Below are positions 1-9,231 of a stretch of DNA of 14,313 nt, piece after piece (the first letter of the stretch is position 1; every line of letters begins with the position of its first letter). Below the pieces are notes generated by a model. It was not told the origin of the DNA and searched no databases. It was given only the letters and a program-made list of their open reading frames with translations. The position numbers were made by a program, and so were the translations under genes. Source of the stretch: Phoronis ovalis (lineage: Eukaryota; Phoronida; Phoronidae); NCBI GenBank assembly GCA_028565635.1, contig JAOXYB010033040.1:1-14313 (forward strand), written 5' to 3'.

Positions 1-80
1 CAGAATTTCACTTCGTTAGGGGCTTTTTTGAAAAGTCATGTTGGAACATGGGTACCCACTTTCATATTGACCCCCCCCGG
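1..80. mobile_element. Right end of a CCCGGG-ended array element, cut by the window edge
   Basis: Ends in eight C followed by GG at 71-80, the same type of end as at 2381-2392 and 5472-5478. It carries short inverted repeats CATGTTGGAACATG (37-50) and GGGTACCC (50-57). The sequence after position 80 matches the interior of the MITE copy at 10457-12124, so this element appears to have inserted into an older MITE copy. The left end and any TSD lie outside the window. Confidence 0.5.
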
Positions 81-262
81 GAGTGTGATATACCTATTCA
101 GAATGAGTCATCACGATAGAATTGACGTATGCGTGGTAGGCGACGATGGATCACGCAGAGAGAAAGGCTTATCTCGGTGGGCAAAGTCAATTGACTATGG
201 TTAAGCCCAGACGTTAGTTGAGAAGGTACGATGAACACTAACCGATGGATTTATTCAGACTG
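81..262 (+). mobile_element. MITE copy 1 (right part), same family as 10457-12124
   Basis: The stretch from about 94 (ATTCAGAATGAGTCA) through GGATCACGC, AGAGAAAGGCTTATCTCGG and ACGTTAGTTGAGAAGGTA to GGATTTATTCAGACTG at 247-262 matches 10732-10770 plus 11940-12124 in the same order. It has no CTATAG array between the two halves, so it acts as an uninterrupted reference for the nested insertion in the other copy. Its left half is lost or outside the window. Confidence 0.85.
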
Positions 263-1993
263 AGTTATTGCATCAATTGAAGAAATGCAGGAAATTTTAC
301 AAATCGTTTCCTACAAGTGACAGAGGATATAATGGGATTAAATGAAAGTTTTTCCCGAGGTTTTATTTAGCTAACGTGAAATTCTGACAGCTAAACCCAT
401 TTTTGTTAAGGTACGCTTTTCTTTGAAAATGGAGCAAAACTCGATCAAATCCGCGTGGACGTCCGTCTTTTCTAGACAATCCAAACCATTGTAGCGTAAA
501 CTTTGCGGCCAGACTGTACGGTCTATGAAAAGTCATCAAACTCTCTTGAAGATGTCATAATTTTTTCACCGCATATTCGTGTGCTAGATCAAAAGTATCG
601 CGCGAAATAACGTACGCATTTTCATTACATTTTGGATATTAAAATATAAAATTCGCATTAAAAACATATATTTTAAAAACATCCATTGTTCAATTTTCAC
701 ATTCATACTAAATTCTAAACTTAAAATACTTCAATTAAGAAGTTTACCTGGATGTATATTGGCAATAGTCCCACGCAGATGCATGCATGATCAGCCATTA
801 ATAGCCAACAGTGTAAAACTTGTCAGAATGCATTGTGTACAATTATGCATTTTGGAATATATGTAAAATTCAAAATTATAAATAATGTGAGTTGCGTATT
901 TGATAATAGTCTATTCATGACAAGACAAATCAATCCTTAAGATAATGGTTGAAAAACTTTGTGGTGTGCGCGTGGAGCTGGACTAGTTCCTTCCCTTGCC
1001 TTCGAAAAGAGTTGTAATCATTCGTTTTTGGCTGAATTTGCTTGAAGCTAACCTTAAACAAGTAAAAATAACAAATATTTTAAGAAATACATGCTATCAA
1101 TCTTTGCATGTACAAGTTATAATTAACACATTCTATACTTCATTAACAAATCATGTATTTTGTGTATTATGAAAATCAATCACGCGGAGATAATTGGTTG
1201 GGACCATTGATGGGGTTAGTTACACACCAGTAAACTTCTTTTTGATGACGCAATAATAATAGTAAGCACTAAATTAGCCGGGATAAGTTTCTTGCTACTA
1301 GAAAGGACGGTTCTCGATAATGTTTAATGACGACTTAGCACCAGGTGGATCAAGGCTTTAATTGTGCTCTTGGACTACTTGGGGGATATTCGGTAGGCTG
1401 ACAGGCAGCTTTATAAACAGCTAATAAATTAATCTGATTAAAATGATGGTGGCGTAAATTGAATGCTTTCATTATTGAGAGTAAACAAGGAAGAAAGTCT
1501 TTGGGTCCAATAAAGCGTAGAGGTTTGGTGATAGTTTTATTTACGATTCTTCATTATATTGGACCGAACTCACAAGGAAAGCACGGGTATAAAATTGGTG
1601 CTATATTATAATATTTTTAACTCGTTAACACTAGTCCGACCGCCACTTATTTCAGAAAATGTGTGTGATATGAACATATTGTTTTAACAGCTTTCATATT
1701 TTGCTCCTCACTTCTCAGCATGTCTAGAGAAATCTGAAATTTTGCTCTACAATCTAACGCTTTAAATTGTCTCTATATTATAAATAAAACATAATAAAGT
1801 AAAATAGAAGTGATGCTCATTCGTTTATAACCAGCTCGTTTACTAACTGTATTTACATATTGTTAAACGTATTTTTGGCTTATCACAAACAGACTATATA
1901 GTCTGACTGTCAACGTCTGATATACATTTATGACTACTTCTTGACTAGCTACATATACAAGATGAATTTCTGTCATGTATACTTCTGATTATC
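263..1993. other. No gene recognised; AT-rich non-coding DNA
   Basis: No open frame of note on either strand and no RNA gene recognised. It lies downstream of the receptor gene, so it is intergenic or far 3' flank. The only structure seen is CTAACGTGAAATTCTG at 371-386, which is inverted relative to the first 19 bases of the window. Confidence 0.5.
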
Positions 1994-2002
1994 GTATCAC
2001 TG

Positions 2003-2392
2003 CCCGGGGGGAGTACTGCCATTCAAAGTCTTTATACATATGTGCGGCCCAATAGGCCCCCTTTTTCTCAGCTCCCGCATTTACCACAGGGTATACTTTT
2101 CTTGTTGGATATTTACCACAGGGTATATTTTCAAAAATATTCGTTTACCACAAAGTGTATTTCTTGGAAAACGCATTTATCACAGGTATGAAAAATTATG
2201 GTTCGTAAATTTTTCCATATTTATTTACCACAGGGTATATAATTTACAAGTTAATTTTACACAGGGTATCTATTTCGGGAGAGTATTTACGACAGGGCAT
2301 ATTTTGGTGATCTTTATTTACCACAGGGTCAGGGTTTTTTAACCTGGGCCGCACACCCCTAGCAATTTTTCTGTCGAGTACCCCCCCCCCCG
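2003..2392. mobile_element. CCCGGG array element A, complete, with 9-bp TSD
   Basis: Left end CCCGGGGGGAGTACT and right end GAGTACC...CG (11-C run at 2381-2391) are imperfect inverted repeats. Flanks GTATCACTG (1994-2002) and GTTTCACTG (2393-2401) match at 8 of 9 positions and look like a TSD. A perfect 11-bp inner inverted repeat, TGTGCGGCCCA (2041-2051) and TGGGCCGCACA (2345-2355), sits 38 and 37 bp inside the two ends. The space between is a tandem array. No transposase is present. A 9-bp TSD would fit a Mutator-like relative, which is inference. A 100-codon open frame from 2040 is only the array read through. Confidence 0.8.
2080..2332 (+). repeat. Array of a 16-bp motif with 32-bp period (TTTACCACAGGGTATA)
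   Basis: Eight degenerate copies of TTTACCACAGGGTAT start near 2080, 2112, 2144, 2176, 2224, 2256, 2286 and 2317. Spacings are 32, 32, 32, 48, 32, 30 and 31. The 14 to 18 bases between motifs are not conserved, so each unit has a constant half and a variable half. It lies wholly inside element A. Confidence 0.9.
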
Positions 2393-2460
2393 GTTTCACT
2401 GTTTATTTGCTTCATATCAGCCTCATGACCATCAACTAACTGAAGTTAAGAGTGAATTTT

Positions 2461-2928
2461 CCCCGAGGTTTCTACTCAAATCAACGGTTGGTACGCATGT
2501 GCGTGAACAAAAACGCGTAAAAAGGATGATTAACAAAGCACGTTAACGCACGTTGAGCATTTAGGGTTATATTTTTCGATAAAATATACAAAAGGTTAGC
2601 TTATTTGATTTTAATCAGATTTTAATCAAATAAGCTAACCTTTTGTATATTTTATCGAAATTAAAACTGTATCCGTTTAGGGTTTCGAAAACCCGGATTT
2701 AAAACCTGCCTTGAAAACTGCCAACCTCTTCGTTTCAAAGTTCGAGAGAATTTCCCATAATTCCGATTCCCGGGAATTTTCCAAAAACAATTTTCAACGC
2801 ATTTGGGGTATCTAAAATTTCTTCCAGCCAGTGAAAAGGGGTCAAAATTTAGTTTTCTCATTTTTAATTTTGACGAAATTTTAGCCATTTAGGAGCTTTT
2901 TCAAAAACCCATTCACGCACAGGGTACC
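2461..2928. mobile_element. Related array element C with inverted GGTAC..TGTGCGTGAA ends
   Basis: GGTACGCATGTGCGTGAA (2490-2507) is repeated inverted at 2912-2928 (read on the minus strand: GGTAC, CC, TGTGCGTGAA). CCCCGAGG at 2461 lies about 37 bp outside, the same layout as element A, so it may be the degraded outer end; no matching right outer end is seen. The core holds scattered GGGT..TTTT units, two of them 32 bp apart (GGGGTAT near 2805, GGGGTCA near 2837), and a perfect palindrome. It probably lies in or just past the receptor gene's 3' UTR. Confidence 0.55.
2574..2660. repeat. Perfect inverted repeat: 37-bp arms, 13-nt loop
   Basis: The left arm 2574-2610 (begins TTTCGATAAAATATAC, ends TTATTTGATT) is exactly complementary to 2624-2660. 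The loop 2611-2623 holds part of a direct repeat GATTTTAATC (2607-2616 and 2618-2627). RNA from either strand could fold into an uninterrupted 37-bp duplex. No flanking target duplication is visible. Confidence 0.95.
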
Positions 2929-3137
2929 TACAAATTAAAATTATTCGTTTTCTAAACAATTCGAATTCTTTTCCATGACATTTGAAATGCACGTGATAGC
3001 ATCCAATGCAGGTATAGCTGTATTCACGTTAGTCCTATAAAATGGCAGCACCACTAATCAACAGTAGCGGCATAGCAGTATAGTTGGAAACAAAAAAGCA
3101 TATTTTGCTTTAACTGTTGATCAACAAGCACTTCTTG
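2929..3137 (-). other. Probable 3' UTR start of the receptor gene
   Basis: Directly downstream of the stop codon. No minus-strand AATAAA (plus-strand TTTATT) is present here. The nearest candidates further on are at 2402-2407 and inside array A (near 2219 and 2313), so the mRNA may run through element C or the gene may use a variant signal. The end point is not determined. Confidence 0.4.
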
Positions 3138-3545
3138 TCAATGTGTCCCTGATATTAACGATGGCGGGGCTAACAAATAAAACCCCCAGTATGAAATGTT
3201 AAAAAGAATGAAAAGTGATGGAAATGCAAGTCTAGAGAATTTGTCAATCTTATTTATATCTTGAACTGATGGTATTTTCTGCTTTATTTCCTTGCACTTA
3301 GCCCTTAGATTTGCAAAGGAAACTTTTCGTTTGCCATTGGAAGAAAAACTCGTGTTGTTTGTACTTCGTCTCCTTAGTAATCCAGATCCTTTTGGTCTAA
3401 CAGGATATGACGCCCGCGGAATAGTTGTCTGCATGCGATAATTAGGTTGAGAATTGCTAATATCTTCATCGCTACCTTCGCAATTTTTATTACGCAGACT
3501 AAGAATCGGCGAGTACCTCACATCCTTCATTTCCACACTTTCACC
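3138..3545 (-). CDS. LCCH3-like: GABA-A receptor beta-type (LCCH3-like) subunit, last exon: TM3-TM4 loop and TM4
   Basis: Last coding exon of a pentameric Cys-loop ligand-gated chloride channel subunit of the plasma membrane. It encodes 135 residues ending at TGA (3140-3138). Residues 1-90 are a polar, basic intracellular loop. Residues 91-102 (IPSVQDINKIDK) lead into TM4 at about 104-125 (FSRLAFPSLFILFNISYWGF), with the family pattern ID-K-x-S-R-x-x-F-P-x-x-F-x-x-F-N-x-x-Y-W. A short tail ends in SGTH. RRRST at 58-62 sits where vertebrate beta subunits carry their RRRAS PKA site (recalled). The acceptor is TTTACTATTGTAG; its TAG (3548-3546) is an in-frame stop, so GGT at 3545 is the first codon of the exon, phase 0, matching the donor of the exon at 10119-10360. 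ATG and GTG codons near the exon start are not initiators. Exon and superfamily are near certain; the beta/LCCH3 type is likely; 3' UTR limits are unknown. Confidence 0.93.
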   Translation of the reverse strand, partial: GESVEMKDVRYSPILSLRNKNCEGSDEDISNSQPNYRMQTTIPRASYPVRPKGSGLLRRRSTNNTSFSSNGKRKVSFANLRAKCKEIKQKIPSVQDINKIDKFSRLAFPSLFILFNISYWGFYLLAPPSLISGTH

Positions 3546-3599
3546 CTACAATAGTAAACAAAGATAACGGTTAACATTGTTGAGTTATATCCACAATGA

Positions 3600-5115
3600 A
3601 AACACTTTCTGGCGAGAAAGATAAAACTATCGTTTAAATTTTCAAAACCGAATGAATTGCGAACTGCGAACCTCCAGGATTATCAATTTTTAATTGTTCC
3701 TTTCTCGTTTTCGCTTAAATATCCACAATGATCCGAACACATCCATGTATAAGAGATTTTTTTGGAATGTTACAAAAAGAACAGTGATATTTCGGGAAAA
3801 CATCTTACACGATTTTACCAAATTCGAGACAGGTACGCTAAGGCATTTTATGGGATTTATTTTTTGGCACATTGCTTTATAATATATACAAACTGATGCC
3901 CTATCACAAGAGGTTAACACGCTCTATGATTTCATCACAAATCGCGTGATTTTTTAAGGGGTGAAGTGCGAAGTGTATAGCTGTCTTCCAAAAAAACTCG
4001 ATGGCCAAATGCACTACTGCAGACCAATATGTAAATGAAACATTAAACCTTCGCATAACAACATATTGGTCACATCTTTAGTTTCTATGAACTTAATTGA
4101 CAGTTTCTGTAAAAAAGGTGAGTTCCTTATACACGTACGTCTAAAATGATTTAAGACATAAGAAATTTATGTCGTAAAGAAAGCACATCACTAATTCACC
4201 TCCGGACCATTACAGTAGGGAAATGAGATATCTCGACATGAAATAATAATATTACTAAACTTTTACCGATATCTGGGATTAGATAATTTTTTATCCTTAT
4301 TCGTTCTAGTTTTTAAAAGCGTTCAATTTTTCAAAAACAAAACCAATTGGATTTGGAGCTACCCCTATCTTTTTAAATGTCACTATGCGAAACCTTGATC
4401 AGGAAGTGAAAATAATGCACGCGTCGAATTAATCGATCACCGGCCAATGAGCAAAGCGGTATGTAAACAAAGCCCAAAACAGTTATATCTTCAAGAACGC
4501 TTCGTGCTCTGTCTACTGTTGATCTCATAATGTATAAATAATCGAAATTCCGCAATAACTTTGGGAAAAACATAAATTCCTTCAAGGCACCTGAATACAA
4601 GTGAAAACGGCGACACCACCTAATGTAGAACGTGGTATTTTGAATTTTTCAAATACTGATATTTTTATGGAAAATGATTTAAAAACTTGGACGCAAAATC
4701 AACATAGAAAAACAAGTATCTCTAAAAGCCAGATGTCGCCGAAAATCATAAGGAGGGTAGTTAGAAGAGCTTTATGCACATGGATATACATACATGCGAC
4801 CACCTACATCGGAGAATATGTGTGGTCAAGTAGCACTGTTTCTTAAAATTAATGACAAATGAATAACATACGCCACAGGACATGAGACGCCGGGGATCAG
4901 CAATTCCGTGCACGTCGGATCGAAATGAGCAGTAAGTGATTGACATGCCACGAGACATGGGACGGGATATTAAATAAATAATTGTAATAGACAATGTTTA
5001 CGAGATGGCACGGAAAAAACGTTCTGAGATAAAAATACGGGACACTAGTGCAGAGACGGGACGGGCGGGAGACGGTTATATAAATTCTGAGCATAAATGC
5101 ATGCCAACTGACCAT
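3600..5115. other. Intronic DNA without recognised gene; small hairpins and a G-rich patch
   Basis: Contains an 11-bp-arm hairpin at 4022-4071, a 7-bp hairpin near 4154-4172 (GACATAA/TTATGTC), and a degenerate patch of GAGACGGGACGG-like words at about 4870-5085. A plus-strand open frame at 4601-4846 (GTG start) has no recognisable motif and is not called. Confidence 0.5.
4022..4071. repeat. Inverted repeat, perfect 11-bp arms
   Basis: GACCAATATGT at 4022-4032 is complementary to ACATATTGGTC at 4061-4071, with a 28-nt loop. It is intronic. No mobile-element ends or direct repeats were seen around it. Confidence 0.85.
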
Positions 5116-5125
5116 GCATCAAACC

Positions 5126-5478
5126 TGGGGGACTCACGTTTTTTTACTACGTAGTACGGAGATGTGCAGCCCAACCCAATCCAAAATTTATTTTAGCTTG
5201 GGTAGCAAACCCAATCCAAATTTTATGAAAAGGGTAGCAATACAAATTTTGTGAAGTCCAAAATTTTAAAATATCAGTCTATTTTTACGCAAACTGAGTG
5301 ATACAAACCAAATTCCAAAATTTTTTTTATGGATACAAACCTAAAATTAATCCAAATTATTTGCTGTAAGCAGCGGGTAGCAATCCAAATTTTTGAAATT
5401 CTAATTTACTGCAATCCAAATCCAAAATGTTCAATTGGGCTGCACACCCCCCACAAAAATACCTTGAATATCCCCCGG
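5126..5478. mobile_element. CCCGGG array element B, complete, with 10-bp TSD
   Basis: GCATCAAACC is repeated exactly at 5116-5125 and 5479-5488, directly outside the ends TGGGGGACTC and ATATCCCCCGG. A perfect 12-bp inner inverted repeat, TGTGCAGCCCAA (5163-5174) and TTGGGCTGCACA (5435-5446), differs from that of element A by one base over the shared 11. The end segments are 37 and 32 bp. The core is a tandem array unlike that of element A. There is no coding capacity. The exact TSD makes this a clear insertion into the receptor intron. Confidence 0.88.
5175..5434 (+). repeat. Degenerate array GGGTAGCAANCCAAATTTT, about 32-bp steps
   Basis: Recognisable unit starts are near 5200, 5232, 5296, 5330, 5375 and 5407, giving steps of 32, 64, about 34, about 45 and 32. 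The CCAAATTTT part recurs more often than the full unit. The array fills the space between the inner inverted repeats of element B. Confidence 0.7.
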
Positions 5479-5488
5479 GCATCAAACC

Positions 5489-6330
5489 GAATCCGGGATT
5501 TAACAGTGCTTCGGTTTTTCAGATCATATCATGTTATGTCATCGCCCAGGTTTGTAGTGATGTGTGTGTGTGTGTGTATCGAAACTGACGGGAAATGACT
5601 TCGACCTTGGGGGAGAGGGGACATGGCCATTTGTCAATCCATGTAATTAAGTGTGATGACAGATGTTTGAGAGAGCAAGTGTTATGTTTATGCCGCAAAA
5701 TGCCCACTGGCCACCTTTCCTTACTATAACATGGTTTATTTATAGTATTTATAAAGTGACAATCGATGGTTTTCTATTCTATTCAGTGTATTTTATACCT
5801 TTGGTTGTTTTCGACATTAACGAGTTCCCGCTGGTTTTGAATAATTTTGGGATGTTGCTAGCTGTAACTGAAAAACTGTTTACTATGTCAAATTCTACAT
5901 GTGTGCCAATTACAGGCTCGGATACAAGGGGGTTTCCATCGTTTTCTAGAACAAGGGCACGAAATTTCTGGGAGACAACATTCCATGAAGTCCCTATGAA
6001 AATCAGGTTTCTTGTTTCTTGGCAAACGGTCGAGGGTTCCTGACCGTTTTCCTCGGCTATGTTCCTCGTTTGCTTTACCCTGTATGAGCTCAGATTAACT
6101 TATTTAAATGTACTGGGTATAATATTGTAATGAGTGTTCCTACTACATGTATTCAATAATCCCGCATACCAAATTTAATACGCCCCTTTAACAGCATTAG
6201 CACCGGCATTAGCAACTGTAAGATAATAAAGCTTAATCTTTTCGGTGATACGCCGGGGTGTGATTAAAGTGATCGGATGTGTGAAATTGAAATAACAATT
6301 ATCAACTAGAATCGCCTTTTAGCAAAGGCC
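5489..6330. other. Intronic DNA without recognised gene; short TG microsatellite
   Basis: A (TG)8 run lies at 5561-5577. A 126-codon plus-strand frame at 5663-6043 has no recognisable domain and no splice context, and is treated as chance. Nothing else stands out. Confidence 0.5.
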
Positions 6331-7040
6331 AGGTTGCACAGAAATAGCTGGATATCCAGACCTTTTAGGATTATCCTGGAACCCATGGATGTTCAAATAC
6401 CTCTGGATGACCTTTACCTCTTGTCGAAAATTTCATGATTGATTTTGATTGTCTGACCTCTGAATGACCATTTGGACCTCAAAGTGAGCTAAGATAACCT
6501 CTAAATGACCTGGTAACTTCATTTTTGAACTTTTCATCAAATTTCTGGAAATTAATTGTTTTGACCTTTTCCTTTAAATGACATAAACCCATCTTTTTCG
6601 GAAGTTAAATGCAATTACAATAGTTTGACCTTTTGACCCCTGAATGACCTTTTGTCCTATAAGGTCAGCTAAGTTGACATAGGAAGGACATATGTCAAAT
6701 TGTACGACTGTAGCACCACTCTGTCTTGATTTATACACTCGTGCTTATTAAAATTAGCCAAAAACATGCTAAAAAAAAATCTGACCTATAAAAGGCCTCA
6801 AAAATCATCAAGGTGACCTAGGTCACCAGATATATTCATTTTAAAACGTTTTAAGACATTTTTGAAATTTGACCTACTAACCTCAAATTGACCCCTGACC
6901 TAAATGTTGTATGTCTCCCTCACCAATAAGTCCATACCTTAAGTTTGACACCCATAGCTCAAAGCGTCTCCAAGTTATAGATGTTTGAAAATTGGAAGAA
7001 AAAGATACAATCTCAATAGGTTGCACTTGCTGTGCAACCT
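6331..7040. mobile_element. TGACCT-rich repeat bounded by AGGTTGCAC / GTGCAACCT
   Basis: AGGTTGCAC at 6331-6339 is inverted as GTGCAACCT at 7032-7040, and a second AGGTTGCAC at 7018-7026 forms a perfect 9-bp hairpin with it (loop TTGCT). Inside are ten TGACCT and two AGGTCA hexamers between 6408 and 6901, the 12-bp palindrome CTGGATATCCAG (6348-6359) and the 16-bp palindrome GGTGACCTAGGTCACC (6812-6827). No coding region and no TSD are seen. It looks like a non-autonomous element or the non-coding end of a larger one; the family is not identified. Confidence 0.5.
7018..7040. repeat. Perfect 9-bp hairpin at the repeat terminus
   Basis: AGGTTGCAC, TTGCT, GTGCAACCT. A terminal hairpin is a feature of Helitron-like and some other non-autonomous elements, but the downstream AATAATTCGG does not give the CTRR end expected of a canonical Helitron. 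Confidence 0.85.
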
Positions 7041-7779
7041 AATAATTCGGTTCACGAGTCTAAAATAAACTCAAATATATCTTACAGATGGTTCAAACAT
7101 TATATTATTGTGTTATAACATAATATAACATGACATATGGTGTTATTTTAAAAAAACAAATATCTCAAATGGAAAATAACATAGAAATAATAAATTAAAA
7201 AATACGGAGCGAGCGAAAATTTATTTTCTGATAAAAATCAAGACCCAGGACTCAGCTTCTAACACTAAAACTACTGTAGCCATCTCTCAGCCATAGCTTC
7301 TCTAAAATAGGGGATGCAGTTTCCCTGATGTAAGAAATAAACGGTCCATTGCTAGTGTTCTTATAGCTTATGCTGTCACGTGATTCTAGTTATACATTTT
7401 GCAGATCTGAGAATAATTTTATGATTTAATATAGATGAGATAGGGTAATATATGTGATGATAGAAATTTACCAACTGAATATTTCCCCCAAAAATCCTTG
7501 TTTCATAATTATTATTTAATAGAATTTTTCAATTTTTTACAATTAGAAAAAAAATAAATATTTGTTTTCAACGTTTTTAAAAGAAAAACATAAATTAAAA
7601 CGTGTCAAATATGCAATGTTAAGCAATAAATCTGAAGTTTTGTCAATGTGTCTTAACACAAAAATTAAATAGTTAATAAACAAGTACAATTATGCAAATA
7701 TCAAACACCTGAGATGGTAAGGACCTAGTTTGTTACATATACAGCTATGCGTGTTTATGTCATGAAATTGATATTAAAT
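7041..7779. other. AT-rich intronic spacer
   Basis: Homopolymer-rich A/T sequence with short self-complementary words such as GTTATA..TATAAC near 7111-7128. No gene, RNA or repeat family was recognised. Confidence 0.5.
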
Positions 7780-9231
7780 GATTTTTCATTCATGAAAAGT
7801 CATATACGTTCAGGAACGGGAAAGAATGCCAAAACTAGCTCTAACCCTGTATATAAAGATAATGGTAATTTAACCGAAGGGCATTATGAAAAGACAAATC
7901 CGTTTGCAAAAACACTCGGCAACACGCACAAAACACACCTTGGTGAACAGTTTGACTCAGCATTTAAGGAAGGAGTAGAAAAGTTGGTCAATAACAACAA
8001 TAATCTGTTCTCTCCTCTAATTACTACTCAGCAAGAGGCAGGAGACAATTCAGACATAATAACAAACATTTCGTGTGATGAAAATTAAAAACACTCTCCA
8101 AAAATGCAAGAAAAACTCAAGCCCGGGTAGTGATGGAATTACATACTCTGTCTTAGATAAATGCCCGACAGTATTGCACGACCGTTTATCTATTATATTC
8201 AATAAGTGTCTAGCTATAGGCTACTTTCCTAAACCCTGGAAAGAAGCTCTCATAATACCGAAACCAGAAAAAGATAAAAAAGTAATAACAAATTACCGCC
8301 CAATCAGCCTTCTATGGTGTACGGGTAAACTCTTTGAAAGAATTTTAAGTAATAGAATTAATACAGCTGACCTCAACTCTAGAGGCTTTTTCAATAAATG
8401 GCAACGAGCTTACCGGAAAAACATGGAAATGAAAGTACTGAGCATATCCATCGTTTAATAAAACAAGGCAAATTAGCAATGGGCAAAGGCTGGTATACTG
8501 GTTCGGTATTTCTAGATGAAGAGAAAGATTTTGATTCTGTTTGGAATGATGGACTTAGATACAAGCTGGCTCATATTGGCTTACCAAAAAAAATTGTACG
8601 CATTCTGTCTTCGTTCATCAGTGATTGTACTATTTCTGTAAAGATCGAAAGCGAACTCTCCGAAGCAGTCAGACTATTAGCTGGAACATCTCAAGGAACT
8701 GTGCTGAGTCCTTTACTATTCCTATTATAAGTGAATGATCTTCCCATTCACCCTAAACACCAAGTGGAAGTCTCGCAATTTGCTGATGACTTGGGAATCT
8801 GGACTTCACACAGCAATCATTTAGCTATTCAAAGACGCTTGAGAGACTCGTTGGCTGATCTTGAAGATTGGTGCGCCCTCTGGCGAATAACACTTAATGC
8901 GGCTAAAACTCAACTATTGTTAATTCATAACAAGAAAACAAAGTGCCAGCATAGTGATCAAGCCACCCTTGTGGGTGTAACTCTCGACAATAGACTAAAA
9001 CTACAATATCATATAGACAAACTCTGTGAGAAAGCGGAAAATAGAGTAAAGCTTCTGTACAGAATTCGCGGTGCTGCCTGGGGAGCTAACTTTGAGTGTC
9101 TGCTAAGTTTGTACAAAGCATACATCAGACTAATTTTTGAATACGATGCAATAGACATGGTGAACTGTTGTAAGAACTACATACTTAGAATGCAGAGAAT
9201 TCAAAACTGCGCACTCAGGTTGCGCATTTAA
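7780..9231 (+). pseudogene. Jockey-group LINE fragment: broken reverse transcriptase
   Basis: Remnant of a non-LTR retrotransposon ORF2, antisense to the host gene. It covers the linker before the RT (about 7786-8088), fingers/palm with SSPGSDGITY (from about 8114) and NYRPISLL (about 8291-8314), the first catalytic Asp in VFLDEEKDFDSVW (about 8506-8544), SQGTVLSPLLFLL (about 8692-8727), the catalytic FADD (8780-8791), and the thumb with LVGVTLDNRL to RIQNCALRL. Breaks: a frameshift near 8078-8092, another near 8400-8430, and an in-frame TAA at 8728-8730 where Tyr is expected before VNDLP. The endonuclease is missing on the left and the reading stops right after the thumb, so both ends are truncated; the 3' loss is unusual for simple 5' truncation. 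All catalytic Asp codons survive. Jockey superfamily is firm; the clade (Jockey, I, Nimb, CR1) is not resolved. Confidence 0.9.

Noticed and set aside
2080-2332. CRISPR-like pattern of short repeats with variable spacers
   Set aside because: The DNA is eukaryotic (spliced receptor gene), repeats are only 16 bp and degenerate, the array sits inside an element with inverted ends and TSD, and no cas genes are present.
2040-2342. 100-codon open frame with repeated YHRVYF-like words
   Set aside because: It is the array read through. Because the period is not a multiple of three, the peptide alternates frames of the repeat; it has no domain or splice context.
4601-4846. 81-codon plus-strand open frame
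   Set aside because: No recognisable motif, starts at GTG, no convincing splice sites, inside an intron of the opposite strand. Could not be supported as an exon.
5663-6043. 126-codon plus-strand open frame
   Set aside because: No recognisable domain, composition typical of AT-rich read-through, and no supporting neighbouring exon.
7018-7040. Helitron 3' end
   Set aside because: The hairpin is present, but no CTRR follows and no TC start with AT target was seen at the left boundary.
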